A stretch of DNA of 64,000 nt, taken from a bacterium. GTDB lineage: Archaea > Thermoproteota > Nitrososphaeria > Nitrososphaerales > Gagatemarchaeaceae. Below are positions 24,008-33,277 of the stretch, in pieces. The notes below the pieces were generated by a model. The model did not search any database. It saw only the letters and a program-made list of their open reading frames with translations, and had not been told where the DNA came from. Position 1 is the first letter of the stretch; the number at the start of each line of letters is the position of its first letter. The translations under genes and the position numbers were made by a program. Where the stretch lies: the NCBI GenBank assembly GCA_027310575.1, contig DAIDAO010000017.1, positions 1 through 64,000 of the forward strand. The letters are read 5' to 3'.

Positions 24008-25756
24008 ATGAGGGTAGGGGTGGTCATGTACCAGACGAGCCTCACCAAAGGGCAGGAGCTGGTGGCCCAGAGAATGGTGAGGGAGCTGAGAAGGGAGGGG
24101 ACCGAAGCCTATCTGATCACCAGCGTCTACCACGACAACGAGGAGGTGCTGCCAATTGAGGAGGTCGCCGGTAGGGGAGGATACGTCCACTCCTTTGACG
24201 AAGCACTGGACATCCCAGTGGTGAGAGTTGCGAGCCGGAAGGGGGACTGGCCGCCCAGGCGCATCGTGTTCACGGACTTCGTGTCGACGCTCGGCAGGAT
24301 CGTCGACGACCTGAGGCTGGACGTCCTTGTGACTCACTCGACCCTCTGGAACGGCCCGGAGGACGCCGCGAAGTTCGTGGAATGGAGGAGGAACCAGGCC
24401 AGAGACGGGGCTCCGGTCAGGCCCATCGTCTTCTGCCACATGTCCCACTTCCAGGAGCCATCGGACGAGCGGTACGACCTGGAAGAGAGGACGTTCAGGC
24501 AGGCCTGGAACCAGGTCAGCCTGCCGATGATTCTCAAGGTGGCGGACTTCGTCCTAGTCACCACCCCCTACGAGAAGGAGTCAATGAAGAAGGTGACCGA
24601 GATACATGAAGAGAAGTTCGTGCTCTTCCCGGGCGGGATCGACTCCGCCTTTCTGGAGTTCGGGCACCCGGCGGATTTCAGACGCAAGTACGGAATCCCT
24701 CCCGAGACCAAGCTGGTCTCCTTCGTCGGGTCCGTAGAGGAGAGGAAGAACCCGAAGGCCGTCCTGAAGCTGGCCGAGATGCTCCAGAAGAAAGAGGACA
24801 TCATTTTCGTCATCGCGGGGAGGTTGGAGGGCGCCTACGGAGAGGAGGTGAAGGCCGCTTCGGGCTCCCTCCCCAACGTGATCGTCACCGGACCCCTTTC
24901 TGGAGGGGAATACCTGGGGCTGATGAAAGCGAGCTACCTGAACATCAACCTGAGCAGATCGGAAGCGCTTGGGCTGGCGCAGATCGAGTTCATGTACGAG
25001 GGGGTGCCGGTAATCAGTTCGGGCGTGGGCGGACAGTCGTGGGTGGTCAGGGACGGGTCCACAGGCGTGGTCGTGAAAGGGGCGGACGACCTTGCGGGGG
25101 CTGCCAGCGCCATCGCTTCGCTGGTCGATGACGCCTGGAAGAGGGACAAGCTGGGGCGGAAGGCGCAGGAGGCTGCGCGTGAGCTCACGATGCCGATTCT
25201 CATACGGCAGCTTACGAAGAAGGTCTCGTCCCGGCTCTTTCTCGGTGAGCACGCGCCGCAGCGAGAGCTCGAGCCTGATGAGAGGCTCATCGAAGCGTGG
25301 GTCAAGAGAGGGTACAAAGTGGCAGTGACCACCAAGAAACTGCTGGTCGACTCGGCCAAGGGCGGGGCGCAGGTCGTGATCCCTCTGACGGAGATAGTCC
25401 GTTTCAAGCACCATCGGAAGTTCTCATGGAACGCGCTCGCTCTGGGGGGCGCCCTGAGCGCTGCGCTGTATCTGGTCGCCCTGCTCGACGCCCCGGCGAG
25501 ACAGTCGCTGCGGTTCCTGCTCGTCTCGCTGTCTCCCTCGCTGAGCGCTGACATCGCGCGGAGCATAGTCTGGATCTTCGCCCTCCTGCCCGTGTGCATC
25601 TCGTTCGCGTTCCTCCTCATGACCGCGACGGAAGGATATCAGATCACGTACGGCGTTCGCAAGAAGCTGTTCCTACCCGTGGATTTTGTGAAGGCCCTCC
25701 GGATCGCGGACGACCTGACGCCGCGGAGCCTGTTCCAGTCGGACCAGGTCCCCTGA
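24008..25756 (+). CDS. GT4 glycosyltransferase fused to a C-terminal membrane domain
   Basis: A 582-residue protein in two parts. Residues 1-415 are a GT-B glycosyltransferase of family 4: the donor-side segment FVGSVEERKNPKAVLKLAEM and the EX7E pair (Glu319 in SEALGLAQ, Glu327 in IEFMYEG) are present. Residues about 420-582 are an unrelated extension: a beta-rich, PH-like piece (DERLIEAWVKRGYKVAVTTK) interrupted by two membrane helices (about 477-497 and 520-540). This would hold the enzyme at the cytoplasmic face. Sharing an operon with a HAD phosphatase suggests synthesis of a phosphorylated glycoside followed by dephosphorylation, as for sucrose, but donor and acceptor are unknown. Confidence 0.8.
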   Translation: MRVGVVMYQTSLTKGQELVAQRMVRELRREGTEAYLITSVYHDNEEVLPIEEVAGRGGYVHSFDEALDIPVVRVASRKGDWPPRRIVFTDFVSTLGRIVDDLRLDVLVTHSTLWNGPEDAAKFVEWRRNQARDGAPVRPIVFCHMSHFQEPSDERYDLEERTFRQAWNQVSLPMILKVADFVLVTTPYEKESMKKVTEIHEEKFVLFPGGIDSAFLEFGHPADFRRKYGIPPETKLVSFVGSVEERKNPKAVLKLAEMLQKKEDIIFVIAGRLEGAYGEEVKAASGSLPNVIVTGPLSGGEYLGLMKASYLNINLSRSEALGLAQIEFMYEGVPVISSGVGGQSWVVRDGSTGVVVKGADDLAGAASAIASLVDDAWKRDKLGRKAQEAARELTMPILIRQLTKKVSSRLFLGEHAPQRELEPDERLIEAWVKRGYKVAVTTKKLLVDSAKGGAQVVIPLTEIVRFKHHRKFSWNALALGGALSAALYLVALLDAPARQSLRFLLVSLSPSLSADIARSIVWIFALLPVCISFAFLLMTATEGYQITYGVRKKLFLPVDFVKALRIADDLTPRSLFQSDQVP

Positions 25757-25794
25757 GCGTTCTGCCATTGGTGGCGTAGAATATCCCAGAGTTC

Positions 25795-25806
25795 ACAAAT
25801 ATATCC
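25795..25806 (+). promoter_or_regulatory. TATA-like box of the PPDK gene
   Basis: ACAAATATATCC, 20-31 bases upstream of TTG 25826; the strongest AT-rich patch in this intergenic region. Confidence 0.55.
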
Positions 25807-25825
25807 TGCCTCATCTGGGCCTTGC

Positions 25826-28489
25826 TTGAAGTCGTCCTTGATGCAGAGGGTCATGCTCTTCCAAGACGCGCGCGGATGCGACAAGTTCCTCCTCGGAGGG
25901 AAGGGCTTCGGCCTCGTCGAGATGACGTCCCTCGGACTCCCGGTCCCTCCCGGATTTGTCGTGACGACGGACGTCTGCAAGCAGTACTACGGCGACGGCG
26001 GGAGGATCCCAGACGGGCTGATGGATGAGATACGCACCAAGATAGCAGCGGTCGAGAAGGAGACGGGGAAAAGGTTCGGGGGGGAGGACAGGCCTCTCCT
26101 CTTTTCGGTGAGGTCTGGCGCGCCGTTTTCGATGCCAGGGATGATGGACACCATACTCAACCTCGGGCTCAACGACAGGACGACAGAGAGGCTCGCTGCC
26201 GCCACACGCAACGAGAGGTTCGCCCTTGATTCGTACAGGAGGCTGATCCAGATGTTCGGGAAGGTCGCGATGGGTGCCGACGCAGCTGCCTTCGAGAAGA
26301 TCCTGGATAAGCGGAAGGCGAAGGTCGGCGCCAAGATGGACATCGACCTGCCACCCGACGAGATCAGGGGCGTTGTGGAAGACTTCAAGGCGGTGATACG
26401 GGACCAGACGGGGAGCGAGTTCCCTCAAGACCCGTTCGTCCAGCTCGAGATGGCAGTGGAAGCCGTACTGAAGTCGTGGAACAACGAAAGGGCGAAGGAG
26501 TACCGCAGGTACTACCGCATAGGCGAGGACCTCGGGACTGCGGTCAACATCCAGTCGATGGTCTTCGGCAACTCCGGGGAGACGTCTGGGTCCGGTGTCG
26601 GTTTTACCAGGAATCCCTCGACCGGGGAGAAGAAGCTGTTCGGGGAGTACCTTCCGAACTCCCAGGGCGAGGACGTGGTCGCCGGCGTTCGTACCCCGCT
26701 TGGCATCGAAAGGATGGAGCCGGGCATCCGCTCACAGCTCGAGGGAGTGGCCAAGAAGCTGGAGGCCCACTTCAAGGACATGCAGGACTTCGAATTCACG
26801 GTCGAGAACGGCAAGCTCTACACCCTCCAGACGCGTAACGGCAAGAGGACCGCGCAGGCGGCCGTCAAGGTCGCGGTCGACATGGCCAGGGAGGGGCTCA
26901 TCACCCCCGAGGAGTCGGTGGCAAGGGTGGAGCCCGAAGCCCTCGAATCGCTGCTGCACAGGAGGCTTGACCCGAGCTCCCGCGACAAGCCGCTAGCAAA
27001 GGGGCTCGACGCGTCCCCCGGAGCAGCTTCGGGGGAGGTCATATTCGATACGGACGAGGCCGCGGTGATGGGGACGACGAAGAAGGTCATCCTGGTCAGA
27101 GAGGAGACGACACCCGAGGACATCAAGGGGCTCATCGCGGCCCAGGGGGTGCTCACTATGAGAGGGGGGATGACGTCCCATGCGGCCGTCGTGGCCAGAG
27201 GGATGGGGAAGCCCGCGGTCGTGGGGTGCAGCGAGATCGAGATCTCCCAGGACGGCAGTTCCTTCGTCACCAAGACCGGGGAGAAGGTCATGAAGGGAGA
27301 GACGGTGACCATCGACGGGACCACTGGCACGGTCTACAAGGGGGAGGTGAAGATGGTGGACCCGGAGCCGACGCCAGAGCTGACAGAGCTGCTGAAGACA
27401 GCCGACAGGGTCAGGAAGCTGGGGGTGTGGGCAAACGCCGACACGCCTGACGCCGCACGAAGGGCGAGGGAGTTCGGGGCCGAGGGGATAGGACTGTGCA
27501 GGACTGAAAGGATGTTCAACGCGGCCAACAGGCTCCCGATCGTCAGGGACATGATAATGAGCAGGGACGCAGAAGCGCGGAAGACCCATCTCTACAGGCT
27601 CTTCCCGTTCCAGCTCTCGGACTTCAGGGCGATCTTTGAAGCCATGGGAGGCAGACCCGTGGTCGTAAGGCTCCTCGACCTGCCACTCCACGAATTCCTC
27701 CCGACCCTGGAGGACCTGATCGTCGACGTCCATTCGATGCAGAGGAAGGGAGCCAGCCCCGAGGAAATCGGGCGTGCGGAGGCGATGCTGACGAGGGTCA
27801 GGCAGTTGTCGGAGCACAACCCGATGCTCGGGCACCGAGGGTGCAGGCTTGCCGTGACGTACCCGGAGATCTACGAGATGCAGACGAGGGCGATACTCCA
27901 AGCTGCCATAGAGCTGTCGAGGGAAGGGAAGGAGGGGGCTCGCGTCAAGATAATGATCCCCCTGGTCGCCCATGCCGGGGAGTTCAGATACCTCAGAGGG
28001 GTCGTCGAGAAGTCAGCGGAGGACCTGTTCAGGGAGTTGGGTGCGAAGGTGGACTACCAGGTGGGGACTATGATCGAGACGCCGCGGGCTGCCCTTACGG
28101 CCGCGGAGATCGCGAAGGCGTCAGACTTCTTCTCCTTCGGCACCAACGACCTTACCCAGACGACCTTCGGGTTCAGCAGGGACGACGTGGAAGCCAAGTT
28201 CATCCCGAAGTACATCGAGATGGGGATCCTGCCCCAGAGCCCCTTCGACTCTGTGGACGCGGCGGGGGTGGGGAAGCTCGTCAGGATGGCAGTGGAGGAC
28301 GGCAGAAGGGTCAAGCCGGCCCTGGAAGTAGGCATCTGCGGCGAGCACGGAGGAGACCCCAAGAGCATAACGTTCTTCGCCAGCGCAGGCCTGAACTACG
28401 TCAGCTGCTCGGCGTTCAGGGTCCCGATCGCCAGGCTCGCAGCCGCGCACGCGGCCCTGTCGTCGGCCACGAAGGCAGTGACCGCATAG
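25826..28489 (+). CDS. ppdK: Pyruvate, phosphate dikinase
   Basis: A full-length 887-residue PPDK that interconverts pyruvate, ATP and Pi with PEP, AMP and PPi. The N-terminal ATP-grasp part starts at FLLGGKGFGLVEM. The phosphorylated His452 lies in GGMTSHAAVVARG, and the PEP/pyruvate barrel ends with NDLTQTTFGFSRDD and the catalytic Cys838 in GICGEHGG (Cys831 in the Clostridium enzyme). The start is TTG 25826. It is followed by the pyruvate:ferredoxin oxidoreductase operon, so the two act at the pyruvate/PEP/acetyl-CoA branch point. Confidence 0.95.
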   Translation: MKSSLMQRVMLFQDARGCDKFLLGGKGFGLVEMTSLGLPVPPGFVVTTDVCKQYYGDGGRIPDGLMDEIRTKIAAVEKETGKRFGGEDRPLLFSVRSGAPFSMPGMMDTILNLGLNDRTTERLAAATRNERFALDSYRRLIQMFGKVAMGADAAAFEKILDKRKAKVGAKMDIDLPPDEIRGVVEDFKAVIRDQTGSEFPQDPFVQLEMAVEAVLKSWNNERAKEYRRYYRIGEDLGTAVNIQSMVFGNSGETSGSGVGFTRNPSTGEKKLFGEYLPNSQGEDVVAGVRTPLGIERMEPGIRSQLEGVAKKLEAHFKDMQDFEFTVENGKLYTLQTRNGKRTAQAAVKVAVDMAREGLITPEESVARVEPEALESLLHRRLDPSSRDKPLAKGLDASPGAASGEVIFDTDEAAVMGTTKKVILVREETTPEDIKGLIAAQGVLTMRGGMTSHAAVVARGMGKPAVVGCSEIEISQDGSSFVTKTGEKVMKGETVTIDGTTGTVYKGEVKMVDPEPTPELTELLKTADRVRKLGVWANADTPDAARRAREFGAEGIGLCRTERMFNAANRLPIVRDMIMSRDAEARKTHLYRLFPFQLSDFRAIFEAMGGRPVVVRLLDLPLHEFLPTLEDLIVDVHSMQRKGASPEEIGRAEAMLTRVRQLSEHNPMLGHRGCRLAVTYPEIYEMQTRAILQAAIELSREGKEGARVKIMIPLVAHAGEFRYLRGVVEKSAEDLFRELGAKVDYQVGTMIETPRAALTAAEIAKASDFFSFGTNDLTQTTFGFSRDDVEAKFIPKYIEMGILPQSPFDSVDAAGVGKLVRMAVEDGRRVKPALEVGICGEHGGDPKSITFFASAGLNYVSCSAFRVPIARLAAAHAALSSATKAVTA

Positions 28490-28534
28490 GTGCGGCTCCC
28501 GTTCGGGCGTTCCGGGTCCCGCAGGGCCGTTTTC

Positions 28535-28549
28535 ACGATTGAGAATCGT
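28535..28549. repeat. Perfect inverted repeat upstream of the pyruvate oxidoreductase promoter
   Basis: ACGATT, three bases GAG, then AATCGT: 6-base arms ending 5 bases before the TATA-like box CTTTAATTGG (28557-28566). It may be an operator at the TFB-binding side of the promoter, or a terminator hairpin of the PPDK message. Confidence 0.4.
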
Positions 28550-28596
28550 CGCTCCACTTTAATTGGCTCGGGGGGGGCTCCCTAAGTGGTTAGGGC

Positions 28597-29487
28597 ATGA
28601 TTGTGAGGGTCCGTTTCCACGGCCGGGGAGGCCAGGGAGCGAAGACAGCCAGCAGGATCCTGGGGACTGCGGCTTTCAACGCAGGCCATTTCATCCAGGA
28701 CTTCCCTGTCTACGGAGCAGAAAGGAGGGGAGCCCCGGTCGCATCCTTCACCCGGTTCTCAGACGAAGAGATCACGGAGAGGGGCTTCATCTTCTCGCCT
28801 GACGTCGTAGCTGTGATGGACGACTCCCTGATCGTGGACCCCCTGGCGAACCCCCTGGCAGGGCTGAGGAAGGGGGGGTGCGCGGTCATCAACACGACGA
28901 AGGGGGCCGACGCGGTCGGCGGCGCGAGGAAGGACGTCGTTGTGGTCCCCGTCGCCCTGACAGAGCAGGCCCTGAAGTTTCTAGGCAAGCCAGTCCTCAG
29001 CGCAGGGATCGCGGCTGCGGTGGCGAGGGTGTCTGGGATCAAGGAGGAGTCCCTGCTCGCGGGGGTGGACGAAGAACTGAGGGAGGTGGGCCTCTCGGAG
29101 GACATGGTGAAGAGGAACCTAGAGTTCGCGAAGTCGATCTACGGCGAGCTCGCCCCGCTGAAGCTGAAGACGGAGGAGCTGCCTGGCAAGGAAGAGCTCG
29201 TCCCGCTGGCCCTGGTGGTGTCGGGCGAAGGGACTGAGGACGTGACGCGCACGGGCAACTCCACGGTCCGGCACACAGGGAACTGGAGGACGTTCCGCCC
29301 GGCCATCGACTACGAGAAGTGCACCGACTGCATGATCTGCTACGCCTACTGCCCCGAATCTGCCATGTCCGTGGGAAGCGACGGCAGGGTGAAGATCGAC
29401 TACGACAACTGCAAGGGGTGCATGATCTGCCTGACCGAGTGCCCGTTGAGGGCAATCAGCCAGACAAGGGAGGGCGGTTTGCAGTGA
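28597..29487 (+). CDS. Pyruvate:ferredoxin oxidoreductase, fused gamma and delta subunits
   Basis: A 296-residue fusion. Residues 1-185 are the gamma chain (VRFHGRGGQGAKTASRILGTA at the N-terminus, in part; VYGAERRGAP near residue 43). Residues about 232-296 are the delta ferredoxin, with two four-cysteine motifs, CTDCMICYAYCPES and CKGCMICLTECPL, binding two [4Fe-4S] clusters. It carries electrons from the TPP subunits to ferredoxin. ATG 28597 follows a TATA-like box at 28557-28566. Its end overlaps the GTG start of the alpha gene by 4 bases. Confidence 0.9.
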   Translation: MIVRVRFHGRGGQGAKTASRILGTAAFNAGHFIQDFPVYGAERRGAPVASFTRFSDEEITERGFIFSPDVVAVMDDSLIVDPLANPLAGLRKGGCAVINTTKGADAVGGARKDVVVVPVALTEQALKFLGKPVLSAGIAAAVARVSGIKEESLLAGVDEELREVGLSEDMVKRNLEFAKSIYGELAPLKLKTEELPGKEELVPLALVVSGEGTEDVTRTGNSTVRHTGNWRTFRPAIDYEKCTDCMICYAYCPESAMSVGSDGRVKIDYDNCKGCMICLTECPLRAISQTREGGLQ

Positions 29488-30707
29488 ACGGCAAGCTCCT
29501 GACAGGCAACGCAGCCGCGGCCTCGGCTGCGCGTCTGGCGCGGGTCGACTATGTCCCCGCGTACCCCATCACTCCGCAGACGGAGATAATCGAGACGATT
29601 GCGGACTGGGTGAGGGAGAGGAAGATGGACACGAAGTTCGTCCAGCTGGAGTCGGAGCACTCGATGATGACCGCGGCCGGGGCCGCCTCGCTCGCAGGCG
29701 CGAGGGTGTTCACGGCCACCTCAAGTCAGGGGCTGCTCTATGCTCTGGAGATGCTGTACAACGTGTCCGGATGGCGAGCCCCTATGGTGCTCGTGAACGT
29801 CTCGAGGGCCCTCGCGGCCCCCATCGTCCTGGAGCCCGACCACAACGACGTGCTGGCTGCGCGGGACAGCGGATTCCTTCAGCTCCATGCGGAGACCTGC
29901 CAGGAAGTGGCCGACCTGGTGCTCATGGCATACAGGGTCGCCGAAGACCGCAGGGTGATGCTGCCTGCCATCGTGAACCTCGACGGATTCTACCTGTCGT
30001 TCACAAGGGAACGGGTGCTCCTCCCCGAGCAGGAGGCGGTCGACAGGTTCCTCCCCCAGTACCGTCCGCTCCACCCTCTGAGGGCGAGCAGGCCGGTCGC
30101 AAAGGGGGCGGCCGTCATGGAAGGATACGTCTACACCTACTTCAGGTACAACATGCACGCCGCGGCGCTCCGGGCACGGAAGGTCTTCAGCGAGGCGTCG
30201 AGGGACTACGAAAGGCTGTTCGGGAGGTCGTACGGGCCGGTGGAGGGGTACATGCTCGACGACGCCGAGTACGTCCTGGTGATGTCGAACTCGTTCACCA
30301 CCATAGGCAGGCAGGCCGTGAAGCGGATGAGGGAGCGCGGCGTGGCAGCCGGGCTGCTCAAGCTCCGGATGGTGAGGCCGTTCCCGTCTGAAGAGGTCGC
30401 GGCCCTCCTGCGGGGAAGGAAGGCCGTAGCCGTCTTCGACCAGAACCTGTCTCCGGGATCGGGAGGGATATTCTACCCTGAGATCGCAGCGTCCCTCTAC
30501 AACGCCAAAGGGAGACCCGCCGCGATCCTGCCGGTAGTGGGCGGGCTCGGAGGGAAGCAGCTCACCCCCAAGGAGATGACAACCATATTCGAGGAGATGC
30601 AGGCGATCGCGAAGGAAGGCAAGACCCCGTCGCCCATGTATCTGATGAGGAACGACGAGCTGGCGAGGGTGAAGAGGGCGGTCGCGCTGGCCCAGGGGGA
30701 GAGCTGA
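29484..30707 (+). CDS. porA: Pyruvate:ferredoxin oxidoreductase alpha subunit
   Basis: A 407-residue alpha chain. YPITPQTEIIETIADWV (residues about 27-43) is the substrate/TPP-facing signature and ESEHSMMTAAGAASLAGARVFTATSSQGL (in part) is the conserved core; the C-terminal transketolase-like domain contains AVFDQNLSPGSGG. GTG 29484 is the start, overlapping the previous stop as GTGA. The EYPITP-like region and the companion genes indicate pyruvate, though 2-oxoisovalerate enzymes are close relatives. Confidence 0.9.
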   Translation: MNGKLLTGNAAAASAARLARVDYVPAYPITPQTEIIETIADWVRERKMDTKFVQLESEHSMMTAAGAASLAGARVFTATSSQGLLYALEMLYNVSGWRAPMVLVNVSRALAAPIVLEPDHNDVLAARDSGFLQLHAETCQEVADLVLMAYRVAEDRRVMLPAIVNLDGFYLSFTRERVLLPEQEAVDRFLPQYRPLHPLRASRPVAKGAAVMEGYVYTYFRYNMHAAALRARKVFSEASRDYERLFGRSYGPVEGYMLDDAEYVLVMSNSFTTIGRQAVKRMRERGVAAGLLKLRMVRPFPSEEVAALLRGRKAVAVFDQNLSPGSGGIFYPEIAASLYNAKGRPAAILPVVGGLGGKQLTPKEMTTIFEEMQAIAKEGKTPSPMYLMRNDELARVKRAVALAQGES

Positions 30708-31678
30708 TGGCAACCACGTCGCGCTTCAAGACACTGAAGGACATGCCCGTCGAAGACTACCTGACGCCCGGGAACACGATGTGCGCGGGGTGCGGGGGCA
30801 TCCTCGCCGTCAGGATATTCCACAAGGTCCTTGGGCCCAACGTCGCATGGATCAACGCCGCAGGGTGCATGACGATCACCATGTCTTACCCCCTCAGCCC
30901 AATAAAGTCCAACTGGCTCTACACAGCCTTCGCGAGCGCGCCCGCAGGCGCCCAGGGGGTCAGGGACGCCCTCGACTTCCTCATCGCGAAGGGGAGGCTG
31001 CCGGCCTCTGAGGACATGAAGGTCGTCGTGGTAACGGGGGACGGGGCCGCGTACGACATAGGCTTCCAGGCAACCGCAGGGGCCATAGACAGGAACCTCG
31101 ACTTCTACTACCTCTGCTACGACAACGAAGCTTACGGGAACACCGGCTTCCAGATGTCGACCTCCACCCCCTTCGGCGCGTCCACGAAGACCACGCCTGC
31201 CACCGAAGCCTTCCCGCTGGGGAACACCGGCAGGAAGAAGGACCTCTTCGAGGTCTGGAGGATACAGAAGGCGCCTTATGTCGCGACCCTCTCCAACTCG
31301 CACGGGGTCGACTTCCTGAGGAAGGTGGAGAAGGGGGGGACGATCAAGGGGCCGAAGCTATACATCGACTTCGCTGCATGCCCGACCGGCTGGGGGTTCG
31401 ACCCCAAGGACTCGGTGGAGGTGGAGAAGCTGGTCGTCCAGACCGGGATCTGGCCGCTCAAGGAGTCGGTCAACGGGGTCGTGCGGCACACGTTCGTCCC
31501 CAGGTCTCTCGTACCTGTGAAGGAGTACCTGAAGACGCAGGAAAGGTTCAGGCACCTCTTCGAGCCGGCGGAGAAGAGCGAGGCCGTCTCGATCATCCAG
31601 AGCCAGGTGAACGAATACTGGAGGAAGGCCGCGGCGGCAGAGGACCTGGACGTAAGGCTCCCTGAGGGAGCCCGCTAG
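30707..31678 (+). CDS. porB: Pyruvate:ferredoxin oxidoreductase beta (TPP) subunit
   Basis: A 323-residue beta chain. MCAGCGGILAVRIFHKVL (residues about 25-42) holds two of the [4Fe-4S] cysteines, AAGCMT another, and the TPP/Mg motif runs GDGAAYDIGF to DNEAYGNTG. It decarboxylates the 2-oxo acid and passes electrons to the delta chain. Its ATG overlaps the alpha-subunit stop (TGATG), completing a gamma/delta-alpha-beta operon. The reduced ferredoxin made here is the likely fuel for the hydrogenase encoded 3 kb downstream. Confidence 0.92.
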   Translation: MATTSRFKTLKDMPVEDYLTPGNTMCAGCGGILAVRIFHKVLGPNVAWINAAGCMTITMSYPLSPIKSNWLYTAFASAPAGAQGVRDALDFLIAKGRLPASEDMKVVVVTGDGAAYDIGFQATAGAIDRNLDFYYLCYDNEAYGNTGFQMSTSTPFGASTKTTPATEAFPLGNTGRKKDLFEVWRIQKAPYVATLSNSHGVDFLRKVEKGGTIKGPKLYIDFAACPTGWGFDPKDSVEVEKLVVQTGIWPLKESVNGVVRHTFVPRSLVPVKEYLKTQERFRHLFEPAEKSEAVSIIQSQVNEYWRKAAAAEDLDVRLPEGAR

Positions 31679-31763
31679 GGCAGGTCCGAGCGGGGGACAG
31701 GGACGCGCGCCTGGGAGAGCCGAGGCGCCAAGATTAGAACCCCCGGATTCGCCCCCTGATGGC

Positions 31764-33002
31764 ATGGCGGGCCCGGCTCACTCGGGGAGGGGGGCGACGT
31801 GGTTCCTCGCGTTGATGTTCCTGGGCTACTTCGCATTCACAGCCGACAGGACCGTGCTTTCAGCAATGCTGAAACCCCTCTCGGCCTCTCTCGGCTTCGA
31901 AAGGACAGCGACGTTCGGGATCTCGGAGACCGCATGGCTCGCGGCCGCCCAGTTCGTCGGCGTGCTGGCCCTCGTCCTGGCGTCGGGGCACCTTTCTGAC
32001 AGATACGGCCACAGGAGGGTGATACTCGTGGGGGTGGGTGTCTTCACGGCGTTCACCTGGCTGGTCGGGGTCGCGTCGGACTTTCAGCAGGCCTTCGCGT
32101 TCAGGCTCGTCAGCGGCCTCGGCGAGGGCCTCTTCTGGCCTGCGGCCATGTCGGCTGTGGCGAACTACTTCGGGAGGAGCAAGGGGCTTGCGCTTGGGAT
32201 CTTCTACGCAGGATTCGACCTCGGAGGGGCGGCAGGCAACGGCATCGGCTCGGTCGCCTATGCGCTGACTTCCGACTGGAGGACCGCGTTCTTCATAGCC
32301 CCGCTGGTCGGGCTCCCGGTCCTCGCGGGAATCTCCGTCTCAAGGGGCGCGTTCGCTGGGGCAGCCACGAGGGTCGGAGCCCTGTCCATAGGAAGGGACA
32401 GCGTCGCGCTCCTCAAGAACAGGAGGGTCGCAGCCATACTGGCGTTCGCGTTCCTCGCCACCTGGGCCTCGGTCTGGCAGGTCGCGTACCTCCCCTACTA
32501 CTATTCGGTGGTCCTCGGCGCCTCGGTCCCTGCGGCCGGTGCCATAGCAGCGGGTGTCCTGCTCTCCGGCATGGTCGGAAAGATAGCGCTGGGAAGGCTT
32601 TCCGACTCCGTGAGGAGGGACAGGCTCCTCCTGTTCCTTTCTGTACTCGTCGTGGCGTCCTACGCCCTGTTCTTCTCCACAAGGAGCTTCTTCATCGGGG
32701 TCGGCGTTGCGATGGCCCTCGGCTTCTTCAGCTCGGCCATGTTCCCTGTGATGCAGGCCCTGGCCTCGGATTCCGCTCGCGGGAGGACAGGCACAGTCCT
32801 CGGGCTGACCACTACCTTCCAGTCCACGGCCGCGGTGGTGGGGGTGCTGGTCCCAGGAGCCCTCTTCGCATTCGGGGACGTCCTGAGGGCGATCGCGCTC
32901 GGCGCCATGTTCCCGGCGGTACTGACGGCCCTCTCCGCGCTCACCCTCAGAGAGGTGAGGAGCCCGGGGCCCAAAAGTGAGAATGAACCCCATAGCTTAT
33001 AG
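31764..33002 (+). CDS. MFS transporter
   Basis: A 412-residue, 12-helix major facilitator protein. The A-like motif between helices 2 and 3 is GHLSDRYGHRRVILVG (residues about 75-90), repeated in degenerate form in the second half as GRLSDSVRRDR. SGLGEGLFWPAAMSAVANYF lies in helix 4. This resembles the metabolite/anion symporter branches more than drug exporters, but the substrate is not readable. It is transcribed alone, 86 bases after porB. Confidence 0.82.
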   Translation: MAGPAHSGRGATWFLALMFLGYFAFTADRTVLSAMLKPLSASLGFERTATFGISETAWLAAAQFVGVLALVLASGHLSDRYGHRRVILVGVGVFTAFTWLVGVASDFQQAFAFRLVSGLGEGLFWPAAMSAVANYFGRSKGLALGIFYAGFDLGGAAGNGIGSVAYALTSDWRTAFFIAPLVGLPVLAGISVSRGAFAGAATRVGALSIGRDSVALLKNRRVAAILAFAFLATWASVWQVAYLPYYYSVVLGASVPAAGAIAAGVLLSGMVGKIALGRLSDSVRRDRLLLFLSVLVVASYALFFSTRSFFIGVGVAMALGFFSSAMFPVMQALASDSARGRTGTVLGLTTTFQSTAAVVGVLVPGALFAFGDVLRAIALGAMFPAVLTALSALTLREVRSPGPKSENEPHSL

Positions 33003-33025
33003 CGCGAAGCGGCGAATGAGGGGCG

Positions 33026-33277
33026 ATGTGCGTCACGAGGGCAGGCAGGGCGGTCGCGGTCTCCAACGGCAGGGCGAGGGTGGAGTTCTTCGACGGCAGG
33101 GCCCTTGACGGCGTTGACGTGACCCTGGTGAAAGCGAAGAAGGGGGAATTCGTCGAGGTCTTCGGGAACATGGCGCTGTCCGTGCTGAGCGCCTCCGAGG
33201 CGAGGGCGAGGAAGAAGGCGTGGGCCGAAGTGAGGCGGGGAGCGGCTCTGTCCGCCGCCGAGGCGCCCCGATCATGA
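33026..33277 (+). CDS. hypC: HypC/HupF-family hydrogenase maturation chaperone
   Basis: An 83-residue protein with the HypC layout: it begins Met-Cys (Cys2 is the essential ligand in HypC), continues with an OB-like barrel (VAVSNGRARVEFFDGRALDGVDVTLV in two strands) and KKGEFVEVFGNMALSVL, and ends with a charged helix. HypC carries the Fe(CN)2CO precursor to the large subunit. ATG 33026 is 22-32 bases after a TATA-like box (CTTATAGCGC). It is coupled by an ATGA overlap to the next gene and converges on the hydrogenase operon. Confidence 0.75.
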   Translation: MCVTRAGRAVAVSNGRARVEFFDGRALDGVDVTLVKAKKGEFVEVFGNMALSVLSASEARARKKAWAEVRRGAALSAAEAPRS

